Made by a program: the position numbers and the translations under genes. Of a stretch of 64,000 nucleotides of DNA, positions 16,752-26,997 are shown piece by piece. The notes beneath the pieces were generated by a model that had not been told where the DNA came from, ran no database searches, and saw only the letters and a program-made list of their open reading frames with translations. Source of the DNA: Rhodospirillales bacterium (GTDB lineage: Bacteria; Pseudomonadota; Alphaproteobacteria; Rhodospirillales; Shumkoniaceae); assembly GCA_014859895.1 (NCBI GenBank), contig JACZKS010000077.1:28840-92839 (forward strand), in the 5' to 3' direction. Each line of letters begins with the position of its first letter. The first letter of the stretch is position 1.

Positions 16752-17548
16752 CCCCCGACGCCGCCCCGAACCGCGGCCGCCTGGTCGCCATCGGCCGTCC
16801 GAGCTGGACCGGCAGGGCGTTGTGGGCGGGGCTTGCCCTCTACGTCGTCTATGCGGCCTCGCTGCTCGACATCACCTGGCAGCGGTTCTTCGCCGGCCTC
16901 GGCCACGGCACCGTCTTCATCGGCCGCATGCTGCCGCCCGACTTCACGCGCTGGGAACTGCTGGTTTCCGATCTCGCCGAAAGCCTGGAGATCGCCATCG
17001 TCGCCACCTTCTTCGGCATCGTGCTGTCGCTGCCGGTCGGGCTGCTGGCGGCACGCAACCTGATGCCTTTGTGGGTGACCTGGCCGGCCCGCCTGATCAT
17101 TGCGGTATGCCGCTCATTCCATCCGGTAATCGTCGCCATCCTATTCGTCAAGGCGGTCGGATTCGGGGCGCTGGCCGGCATCCTCGCCCTCATCATCGCC
17201 TCCATCGGCTTCATCGGAAAGCTGTTCGCCGAGGCCATCGAGGAGATTTCGTTGAAACAGGTGGAAGCGATACGCGCCAGCGGGGCGCCGTTCGCCAACA
17301 TCATTACATATGGCGTCCTGCCCCAGGTGCTGACCCGCTTCATCGGCTTTTGCACCTATCAGCTCGATTCCAACCTGCGCAACTCGACGATGGTCGGGCT
17401 CGTCGGCGCCGGCGGCATCGGCGGCACGCTGTTCGCCGCCTTCCAGCGGTTCGACTACGATTTCGTGTGCGCCATCCTCTTGGCCATCATCGCCGTCATC
17501 ATGATCGCCGAGGTGATCACGACGCGCCTGCGCGCCTCGTTCCAGTAA
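16739..17548 (+). CDS. phnE: Phosphonate-type ABC transporter permease 1
   Basis: The 269-residue inner-membrane protein has about six membrane helices and the ABC-coupling loop [20 protein letters not shown]. The GTG start overlaps the phnC end; an ATG that overlaps the phnC stop as ATGA is an alternative, nine bases on. It pairs with the second permease gene 11 bases downstream, so the pore is probably a heterodimer. Confidence 0.9.
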   Translation: MAAMTPDAAPNRGRLVAIGRPSWTGRALWAGLALYVVYAASLLDITWQRFFAGLGHGTVFIGRMLPPDFTRWELLVSDLAESLEIAIVATFFGIVLSLPVGLLAARNLMPLWVTWPARLIIAVCRSFHPVIVAILFVKAVGFGALAGILALIIASIGFIGKLFAEAIEEISLKQVEAIRASGAPFANIITYGVLPQVLTRFIGFCTYQLDSNLRNSTMVGLVGAGGIGGTLFAAFQRFDYDFVCAILLAIIAVIMIAEVITTRLRASFQ

Positions 17549-17559
17549 GGGGCGGCATC

Positions 17560-18357
17560 ATGATTTCGTCGCAAGCGCAATGGCAGCGGTTCACCCCCCG
17601 GCAACGGCTGGTCCGCTTCACGTGGTATCTGGGTATGGTCGCGGCGCTCGTATTATCGCTCCGCCAGATCGAGATCATCCCGGAATTCCTTTATGACGCC
17701 CCCGAGCAGGTGGCCGACCTGTTCAGCCGCATGTGGCCGATCGCCTGGTACTACTATCCGACGACCGTCCACGCCGCCATGATGGAGACCCTGCACATCG
17801 CCACGCTGGGCACCATCATCACGCTGTTCCTGGCGGTGCCGATCGGCTTCCTGGCCGCGCACAACATCACCCGCAGCACCACGGTCAACTACCTGGCGAA
17901 GCTCGTCTTAGTGTCGTCGCGCTCGGTCAACTCGCTGGTCTGGGCGTTGTTGTTCGTGGCCGTCTTCGGCCCCGGTGCCCTGGCCGGCACCATGGCCATC
18001 GCCTTTCGCTCCATCGGCTTTGTCGGCAAGCTGTTGGCCGAGGCGCTGGAGGACGCGCAGCCGGGACCGATCGAGGCCCTGCAGGCCGCCGGCGCGCCAT
18101 GGGTCAGCGTCGTCACCAAGGGCTATTGGCCGCAGATTAAGCCGGCCTTCTGGTCGATCGCGCTGTTCCGTTGGGATATCAACGTGCGCGAATCGGCGGT
18201 GCTGGGGCTGGTCGGCGCCGGCGGCATCGGTACCGCGCTGGAATCGTCCATGAGCCTGTTCGACTGGGACCGCGCGGCAATGATTCTGGTCGCCATCTTC
18301 GCCGTCGTGATGATCGCCGAGGTGGCGGTGACCTACCTGCGCAAGCGGATCATCTGA
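17560..18357 (+). CDS. phnE: Phosphonate-type ABC transporter permease 2
   Basis: The 265-residue permease has the same fold as the preceding gene product, with coupling loop EALEDAQPGPIEALQAAGAP and the conserved [11 protein letters not shown] segment. GGGGCGGC precedes the ATG. It is the last gene of the phnDCEE cluster; the next gene is on the opposite strand and ends only 15 bases away. Two different PhnE proteins are common in alphaproteobacterial systems of this type. Confidence 0.9.
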   Translation: MISSQAQWQRFTPRQRLVRFTWYLGMVAALVLSLRQIEIIPEFLYDAPEQVADLFSRMWPIAWYYYPTTVHAAMMETLHIATLGTIITLFLAVPIGFLAAHNITRSTTVNYLAKLVLVSSRSVNSLVWALLFVAVFGPGALAGTMAIAFRSIGFVGKLLAEALEDAQPGPIEALQAAGAPWVSVVTKGYWPQIKPAFWSIALFRWDINVRESAVLGLVGAGGIGTALESSMSLFDWDRAAMILVAIFAVVMIAEVAVTYLRKRII

Positions 18358-18372
18358 CGCCGTCCCCGCGCT

Positions 18373-19548
18373 TCACGGCTGCGCCGCCGCCGGGGTGCTT
18401 GTTTGTTGGGCAACCGTCCCGGAAAGATCGGTGTCGATCAGGACGGCGCGGCTGAAGTCCACGTTCCTGAGGTCGGCGCCCTTGAGCTTGGCCCTGGAAA
18501 AATCGGTGGCGCGCGAAAGTGATCCCTGGCCGCCGTCGTGGCGTCCGATGGCGACGACATCGAGCAGAGCGAAGGACAGACGGGCGCCGGAGAGGTCGGC
18601 CCCGTGGAAAATGGCGCCGGACAGATTGGCGTGCCGAAGATCGGCCTGCGCCAGGTCGGCCCCAGCCAGATCGGCGAGGACGAACAGGCTTTTCGACAGA
18701 TTGGCCCCCGAAAAACGGCACTTGCGCAGGGTCGCCGCGCTGAGATTGATGCCCGCCAGATCCAGCCCCGCAAAGTCGGCGCCCGACAACACCGCGCGGC
18801 GTCCCTCCTTGCCGTCGGCAGCCAGCCACAGCGCGTGATCCCGAAGGATTTGCTGGGTATCCAGCGACAGCTTGGCGACGGCCATGTTGACCACCGCTTC
18901 CGCGAGATCGGCATTGGCGAATTTGGCCCCGGCCAGGACCGCCCCGCTCATGTCGGCGCCCTGCAACTGTGCGGAGCTGAGATCGGCATCGACCAGGGTG
19001 GCCCCGGTGAGGTTTGCGTTCTTCAGCTTGGCTCCGGTCATCACCGCGCCGTTGAGATCCGCGCCGCGCAGGTCGACCTGCCCCATCTCGGCCTCGCGCA
19101 TCGAGGAATGGGAGAGGTTGGCGTACCACATCCGGGCATTCTCAAGGTTCGAGGCATCGAGATTGGTATAGGAAAGATCGGCGTTCTGCCCCTGTCCCGG
19201 CAGTTGCATCATGGCGCCCGAACGGAGATCCGCCTCGCGAAAATTGGTGCCGGTCAAGGTTGCCCCGTGGAAATGGGCGCCGCGCAGGTTGGCGCGCTCG
19301 AAGGTGGCGTGGGACAGGTCGGCGCCGCGGAAAATCGCGCAGAACAGATCGGCATCGGTGAAATTGGCCCTGGCCAGCTTGCTGTGGCTGAAGTCGGCAC
19401 CGGCCAGGATGGCCCCCTTCAAGTTGATCCCTTCCAGCTTCAGCCTGGACAGGTCCTGGTGGCGCAGGTCGGCCGGCGCACCCCCTTTTATGCCCTTCAC
19501 AAAGAGACGATGCTTTTCCAGAATCGTGATCAGCTCACGCGGATTCAT
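18373..19548 (-). CDS. Pentapeptide-repeat protein
   Basis: The 391-residue protein has a short N-terminal segment (NPRELITILEKHRLFVKG) followed almost throughout by A(D/N)LXX pentapeptides, such as LKGAILAGADFSHSKLARANF, which should form a right-handed square beta-helix. A break near DTQQILRDHALWLAADGKEGRR splits two repeat blocks (about residues 40-230 and 265-380). No membrane segment or signal peptide is seen. The frame is open further upstream, but GGGGGAG sits at proper distance from the chosen ATG. Such proteins include gyrase-protecting DNA mimics and scaffold proteins; the role here is unknown, and it stands alone in the operon sense. Confidence 0.88.
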   Translation of the reverse strand: MNPRELITILEKHRLFVKGIKGGAPADLRHQDLSRLKLEGINLKGAILAGADFSHSKLARANFTDADLFCAIFRGADLSHATFERANLRGAHFHGATLTGTNFREADLRSGAMMQLPGQGQNADLSYTNLDASNLENARMWYANLSHSSMREAEMGQVDLRGADLNGAVMTGAKLKNANLTGATLVDADLSSAQLQGADMSGAVLAGAKFANADLAEAVVNMAVAKLSLDTQQILRDHALWLAADGKEGRRAVLSGADFAGLDLAGINLSAATLRKCRFSGANLSKSLFVLADLAGADLAQADLRHANLSGAIFHGADLSGARLSFALLDVVAIGRHDGGQGSLSRATDFSRAKLKGADLRNVDFSRAVLIDTDLSGTVAQQTSTPAAAQP

Positions 19549-19851
19549 GCGGACGCTCCCCCCCATTGCGTGCCCGCCGGGACCCGTCAACTTCGTCTCC
19601 GTGGCTCGTTTTCTTCCGGTCCTTGCACCAACCTTCCCCGCCAGCCGGCGTGCCCCGGCAGCGCGAATGGTCTTCATCTAGTGCGGGAGGCCACGGAAAC
19701 GGCCTTCGGACACTTCCCCCCGACGTCGTTCTTGTTGTTCGCGATGTACCGCTTTGGTTGCATGTCGGCACAAAGCATTCCCCTAACTACTATCAGGAAT
19801 ATGTCGAATCTCCAAGGATTTCCAACGCCGTTCCTCTTCGCGATGACCGCC
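19549..19851. other. Intergenic stretch, nothing confident
   Basis: These 303 bases separate the exonuclease stop from the pentapeptide-repeat gene on the minus strand and should hold that gene's promoter. TTGGAG and TAGTAG, 17 bases apart on the minus strand near 19815-19785, are a weak candidate. No terminator, RNA or credible ORF was seen. Confidence 0.35.
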
Positions 19852-20391
19852 TCAGAATGTCCAGCCGTCCTGTTCGGCGGCGATCACGATCTCGGCGCAG
19901 GCTCGCGCGTCCGACCCCGCCTGATGATGGACCAGCGGGATGGACAGATGCCGGCAGACGTCGGGCAGCTTGGCTGGCTTGAGACGCCACAGGGAACGCG
20001 CCAGTTCGACCGTGCATACCCACGGCACCCTCGGCGTCGCGAAGCCATAGGCCATGCAGCAGACGTCGAGCACCCAGCGGTCGAAGCGGGCGTTGTGGGC
20101 GGCCACGAAGTCGACCCGGTCGAACCACGGGCGCAGATCGGGCCACAGCGCCGCGAAATCGGGGGCGTCGGCAACGTCCGCCCAGGTGATGCCGTGCACC
20201 CAGGTGAAGCGGAATTCGCGCGAGACGGGGCGGATCAGGTGGCTTTCGGCGTGCATCAACCGGCCGTTTTCGACGTAAGCCAAGCCGATAGCGCAGGCGC
20301 TTTCCGGCGCATGGGTCGCCGTCTCGAAATCGATGGCCAGGAATGCCGCCGGAAGGTCTTCCGATCCGTTGGTGACGGCCGTCGCTCTCAT
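19852..20391 (-). CDS. DnaQ-like 3'-5' exonuclease
   Basis: The 179-residue DEDDh exonuclease has Exo[10 protein letters not shown], Exo[15 protein letters not shown] and Exo[17 protein letters not shown] (His and Asp), giving all catalytic acidic residues. It is a stand-alone domain without polymerase or helicase parts, like many small DNA or RNA trimming nucleases. The ATG at MRATAVTNG is chosen because homology begins a few residues later; the frame extends 30 codons upstream over the divergent gene's promoter. It is divergent from the NAD kinase gene, 95 bases apart. Confidence 0.85.
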   Translation of the reverse strand: MRATAVTNGSEDLPAAFLAIDFETATHAPESACAIGLAYVENGRLMHAESHLIRPVSREFRFTWVHGITWADVADAPDFAALWPDLRPWFDRVDFVAAHNARFDRWVLDVCCMAYGFATPRVPWVCTVELARSLWRLKPAKLPDVCRHLSIPLVHHQAGSDARACAEIVIAAEQDGWTF

Positions 20392-20486
20392 CCCACGAAA
20401 ATCCGATTTCCACCCATGGTTTCCCCGAATTCCTCGGCTATACTGGCGACCGGCGCCGCCGAGCAAGAGGAAACCGGGCATCGGTC

Positions 20487-21254
20487 ATGAAATTCAACAC
20501 CATCGCGATCACGGCGGCAATGCATGATGAAGCGCAGGCCGCCGAAGCCCGGCTCAAGGCCCGTTATGCCCACGTTCCGCCCGAAGAGGCCAGTGTCATC
20601 GTGGCGCTGGGCGGGGACGGTTTCATGCTGCAGGCGCTCCATTCCTTCATGAAAAAGGGCACGCCCATCTTCGGCATGAACCGAGGCTCGGTCGGATTCC
20701 TCATGAACAGCTATACGGACGACGGCCTGATGGAGCGCCTTGCCAGGGCGGAACCAATCAACCTCAGGCCGCTGCACATGACGGTCGAGGACATCCACGG
20801 CCAGCACCACGAGGCGCTCGCCATCAACGAAGTGGCGCTGTTGCGCGATACCAGTTTCGCCGCCAAGATCTCGATCCACGTGGACGGCGTGATGCGGATG
20901 GAGGAAATGATCTGCGACGGCGTCCTGGTGGCGACGCCGGCCGGCAGCACCGCCTACAACAACGCCGTGCACGGCCCGATCCTGCCGCTCGGTGCCGAAC
21001 TGCTGGCCCTCACCCCAATCAGCGCCTTCAGGCCGCGCCATTGGCGTGGCGCCCTGCTGCCGCAACATGCCCGCGTCACCTTCGACGTTCTCGATGCCGA
21101 CCGGCGGCGGGTGCGCGTCGGTGCCGACTTCAACGAGGTGCGTGACGCCGTCCGGGTCAGCGTCGAGGTCAACGGAACCATCTCGCCCACCCTGTTGTTC
21201 GATCCCGAGCACAATCTCGAGGAACGCATCATCAAGGAACAATTCGTCCCGTGA
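20487..21254 (+). CDS. nadK: NAD kinase
   Basis: The 255-residue cytoplasmic enzyme phosphorylates NAD to NADP. The GGDG motif is at residues 42-45, the NE motif in [11 protein letters not shown], and the nucleotide loop in [18 protein letters not shown]. The length fits the short alphaproteobacterial type, which lacks the longer N-terminal region of enterobacterial enzymes. Its stop overlaps the next start as GTGA, coupling it to the AbrB-family membrane protein gene. Confidence 0.95.
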   Translation: MKFNTIAITAAMHDEAQAAEARLKARYAHVPPEEASVIVALGGDGFMLQALHSFMKKGTPIFGMNRGSVGFLMNSYTDDGLMERLARAEPINLRPLHMTVEDIHGQHHEALAINEVALLRDTSFAAKISIHVDGVMRMEEMICDGVLVATPAGSTAYNNAVHGPILPLGAELLALTPISAFRPRHWRGALLPQHARVTFDVLDADRRRVRVGADFNEVRDAVRVSVEVNGTISPTLLFDPEHNLEERIIKEQFVP

Positions 21255-22387
21255 AAAGCCCTGCCCCGTCCGTCAAACCGCCCGCCCAGGGATGGCCGCG
21301 CCGGACCCTGGCTATCGCCCTCACGCTGGCTCTCGGGGGAGCCGGCGGCTATGCGTTCCTTCTCCTGGAAATGCCGCTCCCTTGGATGATGGGGGCCATG
21401 TGCGTCACCATCACGGCGGCCCTGGCCGGTGCCCCGCTGCGGGCGCCCGGCCGCCTGCGCGACGTCCTGATCGCGGTGATCGGCCTGATGGTCGGCAGCG
21501 CCTTCACGCCAGAGATCCTGGCCCAGGCGAGCCAATGGCTGCCCAGCATCACGGCGATCCTTCTCTACAGCACGGTCATGATCATCGGCCTTGGCTGGCT
21601 GCTGCGCCGCTTCGGCCGTTACGACCCCGCCACCGCCTTCTGCTCGGCGGCCCCGGGCGGCTTCACCGAGATGGTTCTGTTGGGCGGTTCCATGGGCGGG
21701 GACGAACGGGTCATTTCGCTGATGCACAGCGTGCGCATCGTCATCACCGTGGTGACCATCCCTTTCTGGTTCCGCTTCTTTCACGACTACGTTCCCGCCG
21801 GCACCGCCGCCTTCGGGCGGATCAACGACATGTCGGCGACAGGTGCCGCCATGCTCGCCGCCTCGGCCATCGTCGGCTATGGGCTGGCGCGGCTGGCCCG
21901 CCTGCCGCTGCCGGCCCTGGTCGGGCCGATGGCCGTCAGCGCGCTGGCACACGCCGTCGGTCTGTCGGATGCCCGGCCGCCGGGCGAACTGGTAGCCCTG
22001 GCCCAGGTAGTCATTGGCGCCAATGTCGGCTGCCGCTTTCTGGGGACCAGGCTCCGCGAGATCGCCTCGGTGGTTCGCACGGCGGCGATCATGGCGTTCC
22101 TCATGATCGCGGCGGCGGTCCTGCTGGCCGCCCTCCTGCATGCCTTGACCGGGCTTTCATTCGAGGCGTTGATCTTAGCCTTCGCGCCCGGCGGGGTCGC
22201 CGAGATGAACGTCATCACGGTGGCGCTGCACATCGACCCGGCCTTCGTCGCCACCCATCACCTGGTGCGGTTGGGATTCCTGCTGGTGCTGGCTCCGGTA
22301 GCGCTGCGCCTGTTCGGCAGCCGCCGTTGGACCGGCGCCAACCCTACGCCATCCAACCGCAAACCCGGCAGCGGCGAGGACGACTGA
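21251..22387 (+). CDS. AbrB-family membrane protein (ammonia monooxygenase-associated type, PF05145)
   Basis: The 378-residue inner-membrane protein has about ten hydrophobic segments in two similar halves, each with the family signature: [13 protein letters not shown] and [12 protein letters not shown] in the first half, [14 protein letters not shown] and [12 protein letters not shown] in the second. Members are annotated as AbrB-family regulators or AmoA-like proteins, but the topology looks like a transporter. The function is unknown. Translation appears coupled to nadK through a GTG start overlapping its stop. It ends eight bases before the convergent pyrD. Confidence 0.85.
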   Translation: MKSPAPSVKPPAQGWPRRTLAIALTLALGGAGGYAFLLLEMPLPWMMGAMCVTITAALAGAPLRAPGRLRDVLIAVIGLMVGSAFTPEILAQASQWLPSITAILLYSTVMIIGLGWLLRRFGRYDPATAFCSAAPGGFTEMVLLGGSMGGDERVISLMHSVRIVITVVTIPFWFRFFHDYVPAGTAAFGRINDMSATGAAMLAASAIVGYGLARLARLPLPALVGPMAVSALAHAVGLSDARPPGELVALAQVVIGANVGCRFLGTRLREIASVVRTAAIMAFLMIAAAVLLAALLHALTGLSFEALILAFAPGGVAEMNVITVALHIDPAFVATHHLVRLGFLLVLAPVALRLFGSRRWTGANPTPSNRKPGSGEDD

Positions 22388-22394
22388 GGGACAG

Positions 22395-23450
22395 CTAGCG
22401 GTGGTCGGCGCCGACCGCCTCGGCAACACTGCCGAAGCCGTCGCGCCGGATGAGGGCGGCAAGGTCGCGCCGGATGTCGGCGACGATGCCAGGGCCGCCA
22501 TAGACCATCGCCGTATAGAACTGCACCAGCGAGGCGCCAGCCCGGATCTTGGCGTAGGCGTCGGCTCCAGTGGTGACGCCGCCGACACCGATCAAGGGCA
22601 ACCGACCGGCCGTCAACTTATAAACGGTTCCCAGAACCTGGGTGGAAAGCGCAAACAGGGGGCGACCGCTGAGCCCGCCCGTCTCGCCCGCGTGGGAGCC
22701 TCTGAGCGAGGCCGGGCGGCCGATGGTCGTGTTGGTGGCGACGATGCCGTCGATGCCGACATCAAGGGCGACGGCGGCGATGTCGGCCAGTTCGGCTTCC
22801 GTCAGGTCGGGCGCGATCTTGACCAACAGAGGCGGCTGGCGGCCCACCGTTTCGTCGCGCGCCGTCCGTGCGGCGCCCAGCAGGTCGGCCAGGTCCTGGC
22901 GGCGCTGCAAGGCGCGCAAGCCTGGAGTGTTGGGCGAGGACACGTTGATGATCAGGAAGGACGCCAACGGCGCGGCGCGGCGTACCCCCTCGACATAGTC
23001 GGCGATGGCGTCGGCACTGTCCTTGTTGCGGCCCAGATTGATGGCAACGATGCCAGCCAGCCGACGGGCCTTGAGGCGGCTCAACACCGTCTCCAGCCCC
23101 TGGTTGTTGAATCCCATGCGGTTGATCACCGCCCCGTCCTCGACCAAGCGGAACAGGCGGGGCTTGGGGTTGCCCGGCTGCGGGCGCGGCGTCACCGTGC
23201 CGACCTCGACGAACCCGAACCCCAATGCCAGGGTCGCCGCCACCGCCTCGGCATTTTTGTCGAAACCGGCCGCCGAGCCCAGCGGATTGGCGAAATCGAG
23301 ACCCCACAGCGATTGACGCAGCACGGCATTCTCAAACGCCGGCGCCGCCGGCACCAAGCCGCAACTCAACGCGCGGATAGCCAACCGATGCCCGGTCTCG
23401 GCATCAAGCAGACGCAACAGCGGCGCGGCAAAGGTGGCATAGCTGGACAC
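22395..23450 (-). CDS. pyrD: Dihydroorotate dehydrogenase (quinone)
   Basis: This 351-residue class 2 enzyme oxidises dihydroorotate to orotate and passes electrons to membrane quinone. The N-terminal amphipathic region (FAAPLLRLLDAETGHRLAIR) is the membrane-binding helix pair. FMN and substrate motifs include NPLGSAAGFDKNAEA, NRMGFNNQG, and INVSSPNTPGLRALQ with the catalytic Ser. Near the C-terminus GVGGVTTGADAYAKIRAGA binds the FMN phosphate. It stands alone, divergent from the aspartate dehydrogenase-like gene. Confidence 0.96.
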   Translation of the reverse strand: MSSYATFAAPLLRLLDAETGHRLAIRALSCGLVPAAPAFENAVLRQSLWGLDFANPLGSAAGFDKNAEAVAATLALGFGFVEVGTVTPRPQPGNPKPRLFRLVEDGAVINRMGFNNQGLETVLSRLKARRLAGIVAINLGRNKDSADAIADYVEGVRRAAPLASFLIINVSSPNTPGLRALQRRQDLADLLGAARTARDETVGRQPPLLVKIAPDLTEAELADIAAVALDVGIDGIVATNTTIGRPASLRGSHAGETGGLSGRPLFALSTQVLGTVYKLTAGRLPLIGVGGVTTGADAYAKIRAGASLVQFYTAMVYGGPGIVADIRRDLAALIRRDGFGSVAEAVGADHR

Positions 23451-23602
23451 GGCGGGACCCTATCCCAAAGCCGCCTCCTTGACCAGTAGGGGGAACCGCC
23501 TTTTGCGCACGGAACCGCCACCAGTCCCGAGTATGGCGCGGAAAGAGTTTCGCGCTAGGATGAGCGCCCCTACCCCAACCGAGATCCAGCGGAGAAACCG
23601 TC

Positions 23603-24427
23603 ATGGCGCAAACACCCCTTCCTCCATTCACGGTCGCCATTGGCGGGCTTGGCGCCATCGGCTTGGCGGTAGCCCGGTGTCTCGATGAAGGCATACCGGG
23701 ACTGTCGCTCGCCGCCGTTTCGGCGCGCGACACCGCCAGGGCCGCCACCCGCATGGCCGGGTTTCGGCGGACAGTTCCGGTGGTGCCGCCGGCCGAACTG
23801 GCCGATTACGCCGAGATCGTCGTCGAATGCGCGCCGGCGGCCATTTTCGCAGAGATCGCCGAGGCGGCGATTCGCGCCGGCCGCATCCTGGTGCCGGCCA
23901 GCGTCGGCGCCCTGCTGTCGCGCCCCGACCTCATCGAGGCGGCGGAGGAAAGCGGGGCCCGCATCATCGTGCCGACAGGTGCGCTGCTGGGTCTCGACGC
24001 TGTGCGGGCAGCGGCCGAGGGTACCATTCGGTCGGTCACCATGGTCACCCGCAAGCCGCCGGCCGGGTTGGTCGGCGCTCCCTACCTAGCGGAACGCGGC
24101 ATTTCGCTGGACGGCCTGACGGCGCCGCTTCGGGTGTTCGAGGGCTCGGCCCGCGAGGGGGCCCGCGGCTTTCCCGCCAACGTCAACGTCGCCGCTGCCT
24201 TGGGCTTGGCCGGTATCGGGCCGGACCGAACGCGCATCGAGATCTGGGCCGACCCCGGTGTAAGTCGTAACACCCACACCATCGAGGTCGACGCCGACAG
24301 CGCGCGCTTCACCATGACCATCGAGAACGTGCCGTCCGTCGAAAACCCTCGCACAGGTAGAATCACCGCCTTGAGCGTCATCGCCGCCCTGCGCGGCTTG
24401 GTTGCGCCCCTTAAAATCGGAACCTAG
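23603..24427 (+). CDS. nadX: Aspartate dehydrogenase-like protein (NadX family)
   Basis: The 274-residue oxidoreductase has a Rossmann fold with IGGLGAIG at residues 13-20 and a C-terminal aspartate dehydrogenase domain with PANVNVAAALGLAGIGPDRTRI and NTHTIEVDADSARFTMTIEN. Family members oxidise L-aspartate to iminoaspartate for NAD synthesis or act in aspartate catabolism. No nadA or nadC is adjacent, so the NAD role is not confirmed by context. The ATG follows AGCGGAG at usual distance. Confidence 0.85.
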   Translation: MAQTPLPPFTVAIGGLGAIGLAVARCLDEGIPGLSLAAVSARDTARAATRMAGFRRTVPVVPPAELADYAEIVVECAPAAIFAEIAEAAIRAGRILVPASVGALLSRPDLIEAAEESGARIIVPTGALLGLDAVRAAAEGTIRSVTMVTRKPPAGLVGAPYLAERGISLDGLTAPLRVFEGSAREGARGFPANVNVAAALGLAGIGPDRTRIEIWADPGVSRNTHTIEVDADSARFTMTIENVPSVENPRTGRITALSVIAALRGLVAPLKIGT

Positions 24428-24582
24428 ACGAAACTCTTCCGCTCCTGGGAACATTTTACCGTTTGGCGCGTTCCAGGAAGCCGATCCCGACGGATTTACA
24501 GTGGCAGGATTGACGGTTGTACCGACAGCCTGCATCGGGTATCAAGCATGGGATGTATTGGTAAGCGAGGCGGGGGAACCGC

Positions 24583-25854
24583 GTGAATTTTGCAGGCATC
24601 GACACTCCGCCCCGGCGCAGCGTGAAAAGCCTCATCCTCGTCGTGGGGCTCGCGTCGATCGCCGCGATGAGCGCCGCCCGGGCCAATGAACCCGACTTCT
24701 CCCCTCCCCTGCCGCCAATTGCCTCCTTGCCGCAAGCTTCCCAATTGCCGCTGGCAACCCAAGTGCCATCGGCCACCGACAACGTCCGTACGGTGAACCT
24801 GACCGTCGGCGAGGGCGACAGCCTCGCCTCCATGCTCGGTCAGGCCGGCGTCGGTGCGGCAAGCAAGGCGGCTGCCCTGACAGCGCTCGGCGATCTGTTC
24901 GATCCTATGGATCTACGGCCGGGAGCCGCCGTGCAGGTCGTTCTCGAAACCCAGGGCCAGGAGGCCATCATCCGCTCGCTGCACCTCGAAACTGGTACGG
25001 CGGAGGATCTTACCGTCTATGTCCCCCAGCCGACGCCCGCCCGCCAAGCCGGCCCCGCCAACACGAGCGGGATGGCCGTCTACCAGGTCTCGGGCGAGGT
25101 CGGGGCGAGCTTCCATAACTCGTTGCTTGCCGCCAACCTGTCTCTGCCCCTCGTCGAGGAGGCGCTGCTCGCCTTGACGAACGATCCGGATCTGCCCGCC
25201 GGCCCTCCACCATCGGCCCGTTTCAAGGTGGTTTACCTGGCCCTGTCGGCCACCTCGCGCGGTCGGGGCGACGAGTTCCGCTATATCGAGATCGACGACG
25301 GGCAAAAGGTGCACCGGGTCTACCGCTATCGGCTCGACGACGTCGCCACCGCCATCGCATCGACGGCCGGTACCGGCGAAGCGATGATCGACTTCGTGCT
25401 ACCCCTGAAGCGGGCGGAAGTGACGTCGCCTTTCGGGTGGCGCATTCACCCGGTGTTTAAAGACCGGCGATTCCATAAGGGCGTCGATTTCAGGGCACCC
25501 AAGGGAACGCCCGTCTCGGCGAGCGCCGAGGGCGTTGTCGTCGACGTCGGCTGGCGGGGGAACTACGGCAGGATCATCCGCGTCCGCCACCAGGCCAATG
25601 TCGAAACCACCTACTCGCACCTGTCGGGTTTCGCCCGCGGCCTGTATGCCGGCAAGAAGGTCAAGCAGGGCCAAGTCATCGGCTACGTCGGACGCACCGG
25701 CGTGGCGACTGGATACCATCTCTATTACGAGATATTGGTCGACGGCAAACATGTGAACCCGCTCGATCCTCCGGCCGTCTTCAACGTGCGTTTTGACAGC
25801 CACCAGTTGAGCGCCCTCAAGGACTACCTCGGCCGCACGGCGACCCTCAACTGA
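24583..25854 (+). CDS. Secreted M23-family metallopeptidase (murein DD-endopeptidase type)
   Basis: The 423-residue protein has an N-terminal membrane/signal segment (SLILVVGLASIAAMSAARA, about 15-34), a central OapA/LysM-like region with VGEGDSLASMLGQAGV, and a C-terminal lysostaphin-type domain. Zinc ligands are in GWRIHP (285-290), FHKGVD (His and Asp, 297-302) and HLYYEI (379-384), the usual H-x(n)-D and H-x-H set with Tyr in place of the middle His neighbour. It should cut peptidoglycan cross-links in the periplasm during growth. The start codon is GTG with GGCGGGGG upstream. Confidence 0.9.
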   Translation: MNFAGIDTPPRRSVKSLILVVGLASIAAMSAARANEPDFSPPLPPIASLPQASQLPLATQVPSATDNVRTVNLTVGEGDSLASMLGQAGVGAASKAAALTALGDLFDPMDLRPGAAVQVVLETQGQEAIIRSLHLETGTAEDLTVYVPQPTPARQAGPANTSGMAVYQVSGEVGASFHNSLLAANLSLPLVEEALLALTNDPDLPAGPPPSARFKVVYLALSATSRGRGDEFRYIEIDDGQKVHRVYRYRLDDVATAIASTAGTGEAMIDFVLPLKRAEVTSPFGWRIHPVFKDRRFHKGVDFRAPKGTPVSASAEGVVVDVGWRGNYGRIIRVRHQANVETTYSHLSGFARGLYAGKKVKQGQVIGYVGRTGVATGYHLYYEILVDGKHVNPLDPPAVFNVRFDSHQLSALKDYLGRTATLN

Positions 25855-25982
25855 GGCGCGAGCCGCCCCCCCGTCATTCCCCGTCGATTGGTCACCTTCA
25901 ACGTCGCAGCCCCGGGGGATTGCGCGGCCGTCCCGCCGGGATATCTCTATAGCCGGCAGTTCAATCCAAGCATGAGGCCACG

Positions 25983-26900
25983 ATGAACTACGCGAAGACC
26001 GCCATCCTGCTGGCCGGATTGACCGGGCTGTTCGTCGGCGCCGGCTATCTGATTGGCGGCGAGACTGGCATGGCGTTTGCCTTCCTGCTGGCATTGGGCA
26101 TGAACGCCTTCGCCTACTGGAACTCCGACAAGATGGTGCTAAGGATGTACGGTGCCCGCCAGATCGGACGCGCCGGGGCGCCGGAGTTCTATGACACGGT
26201 GGCCGACCTGTCGCGCCGCGCCGGATTGCCGATGCCCAAGGTCTACATCATCGACAGCGACCAGCCGAACGCCTTTGCCACCGGCCGCAATCCCGCCAAC
26301 GCGGCGGTAGCGGCAACCACCGGCCTGCTCCGCCGCATGAGCCGCGAAGAGGTGGCCGGCGTCATGGCCCACGAGCTGGCCCACGTGCGAAACCGCGATA
26401 CCCTGATCATGACGATCACGGCCACGCTCGCCGGCGCCATCGGCATGCTGGCGCAGTTCGCCTTCTTCTTCGGCGGCAGCCGCGGCAGCCGCAACAATCC
26501 GCTCGGCCTCATTGGCGTGCTGCTGGTGGCCATCGTCGCGCCGCTCGCCGCCATGCTGGTGCAGATGGCCATCTCGCGCTCCCGCGAGTACGAGGCCGAC
26601 CGCGCCGGTGCCGAGATCAGCGGCCAACCGCTGTGGCTGGCCTCGGCCCTCCAGCGCCTGGAAGATACCGTCCGTCTCAGCCCCAACGAGACCGCCCAGC
26701 GTAATCCGGCGACGGCGCACCTGTTCATCGTCAACCCGCTTTCCGGCGGCCAGGGCGACAGCCTGTTTTCCACCCATCCCAGCACCGCCAATCGTGTAAG
26801 GCGACTGCGCGAAATGGCCGGCGGCCCGGCCCCCCGTCAACGCGAGGCGGTGGTCCGTCGGCGGACCGGCCCCTGGGGACGAACCGGACCCTGGGGCTGA
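25983..26900 (+). CDS. htpX: Membrane-bound zinc metalloprotease HtpX
   Basis: The 305-residue inner-membrane protease takes part in quality control of membrane proteins. Two N-terminal membrane helices span about 7-50, the zinc motif [10 protein letters not shown] is at about 130, and the third ligand lies in [11 protein letters not shown] near 203. Two further hydrophobic segments (about 145-165 and 175-195) follow the active site. The C-terminus ends in a repeat of the RTGPWG type. The ATG follows GAGGCCACG. It is a single gene; in many bacteria it is induced by membrane stress, which the sequence does not show here. Confidence 0.94.
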   Translation: MNYAKTAILLAGLTGLFVGAGYLIGGETGMAFAFLLALGMNAFAYWNSDKMVLRMYGARQIGRAGAPEFYDTVADLSRRAGLPMPKVYIIDSDQPNAFATGRNPANAAVAATTGLLRRMSREEVAGVMAHELAHVRNRDTLIMTITATLAGAIGMLAQFAFFFGGSRGSRNNPLGLIGVLLVAIVAPLAAMLVQMAISRSREYEADRAGAEISGQPLWLASALQRLEDTVRLSPNETAQRNPATAHLFIVNPLSGGQGDSLFSTHPSTANRVRRLREMAGGPAPRQREAVVRRRTGPWGRTGPWG

Positions 26901-26997
26901 GGTCAAACCTTCACGCCTTCTCACAAGGCCGCGAGGTGACCTTCCCAAACCTTTGTTGATGCCCACCTGTCCCCCAGCAACCGAGGGGACGGATGTC

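Noticed and set aside
14897..18357. Complete phosphonate degradation operon
   Set aside because: Only importer genes are present; no C-P lyase, phosphonatase or phosphite dehydrogenase gene was found.
18373..19548. CRISPR-like repetitive DNA
   Set aside because: The periodic pattern is 15 bases, coding and degenerate; it is the pentapeptide repeat, with no spacers or cas genes.
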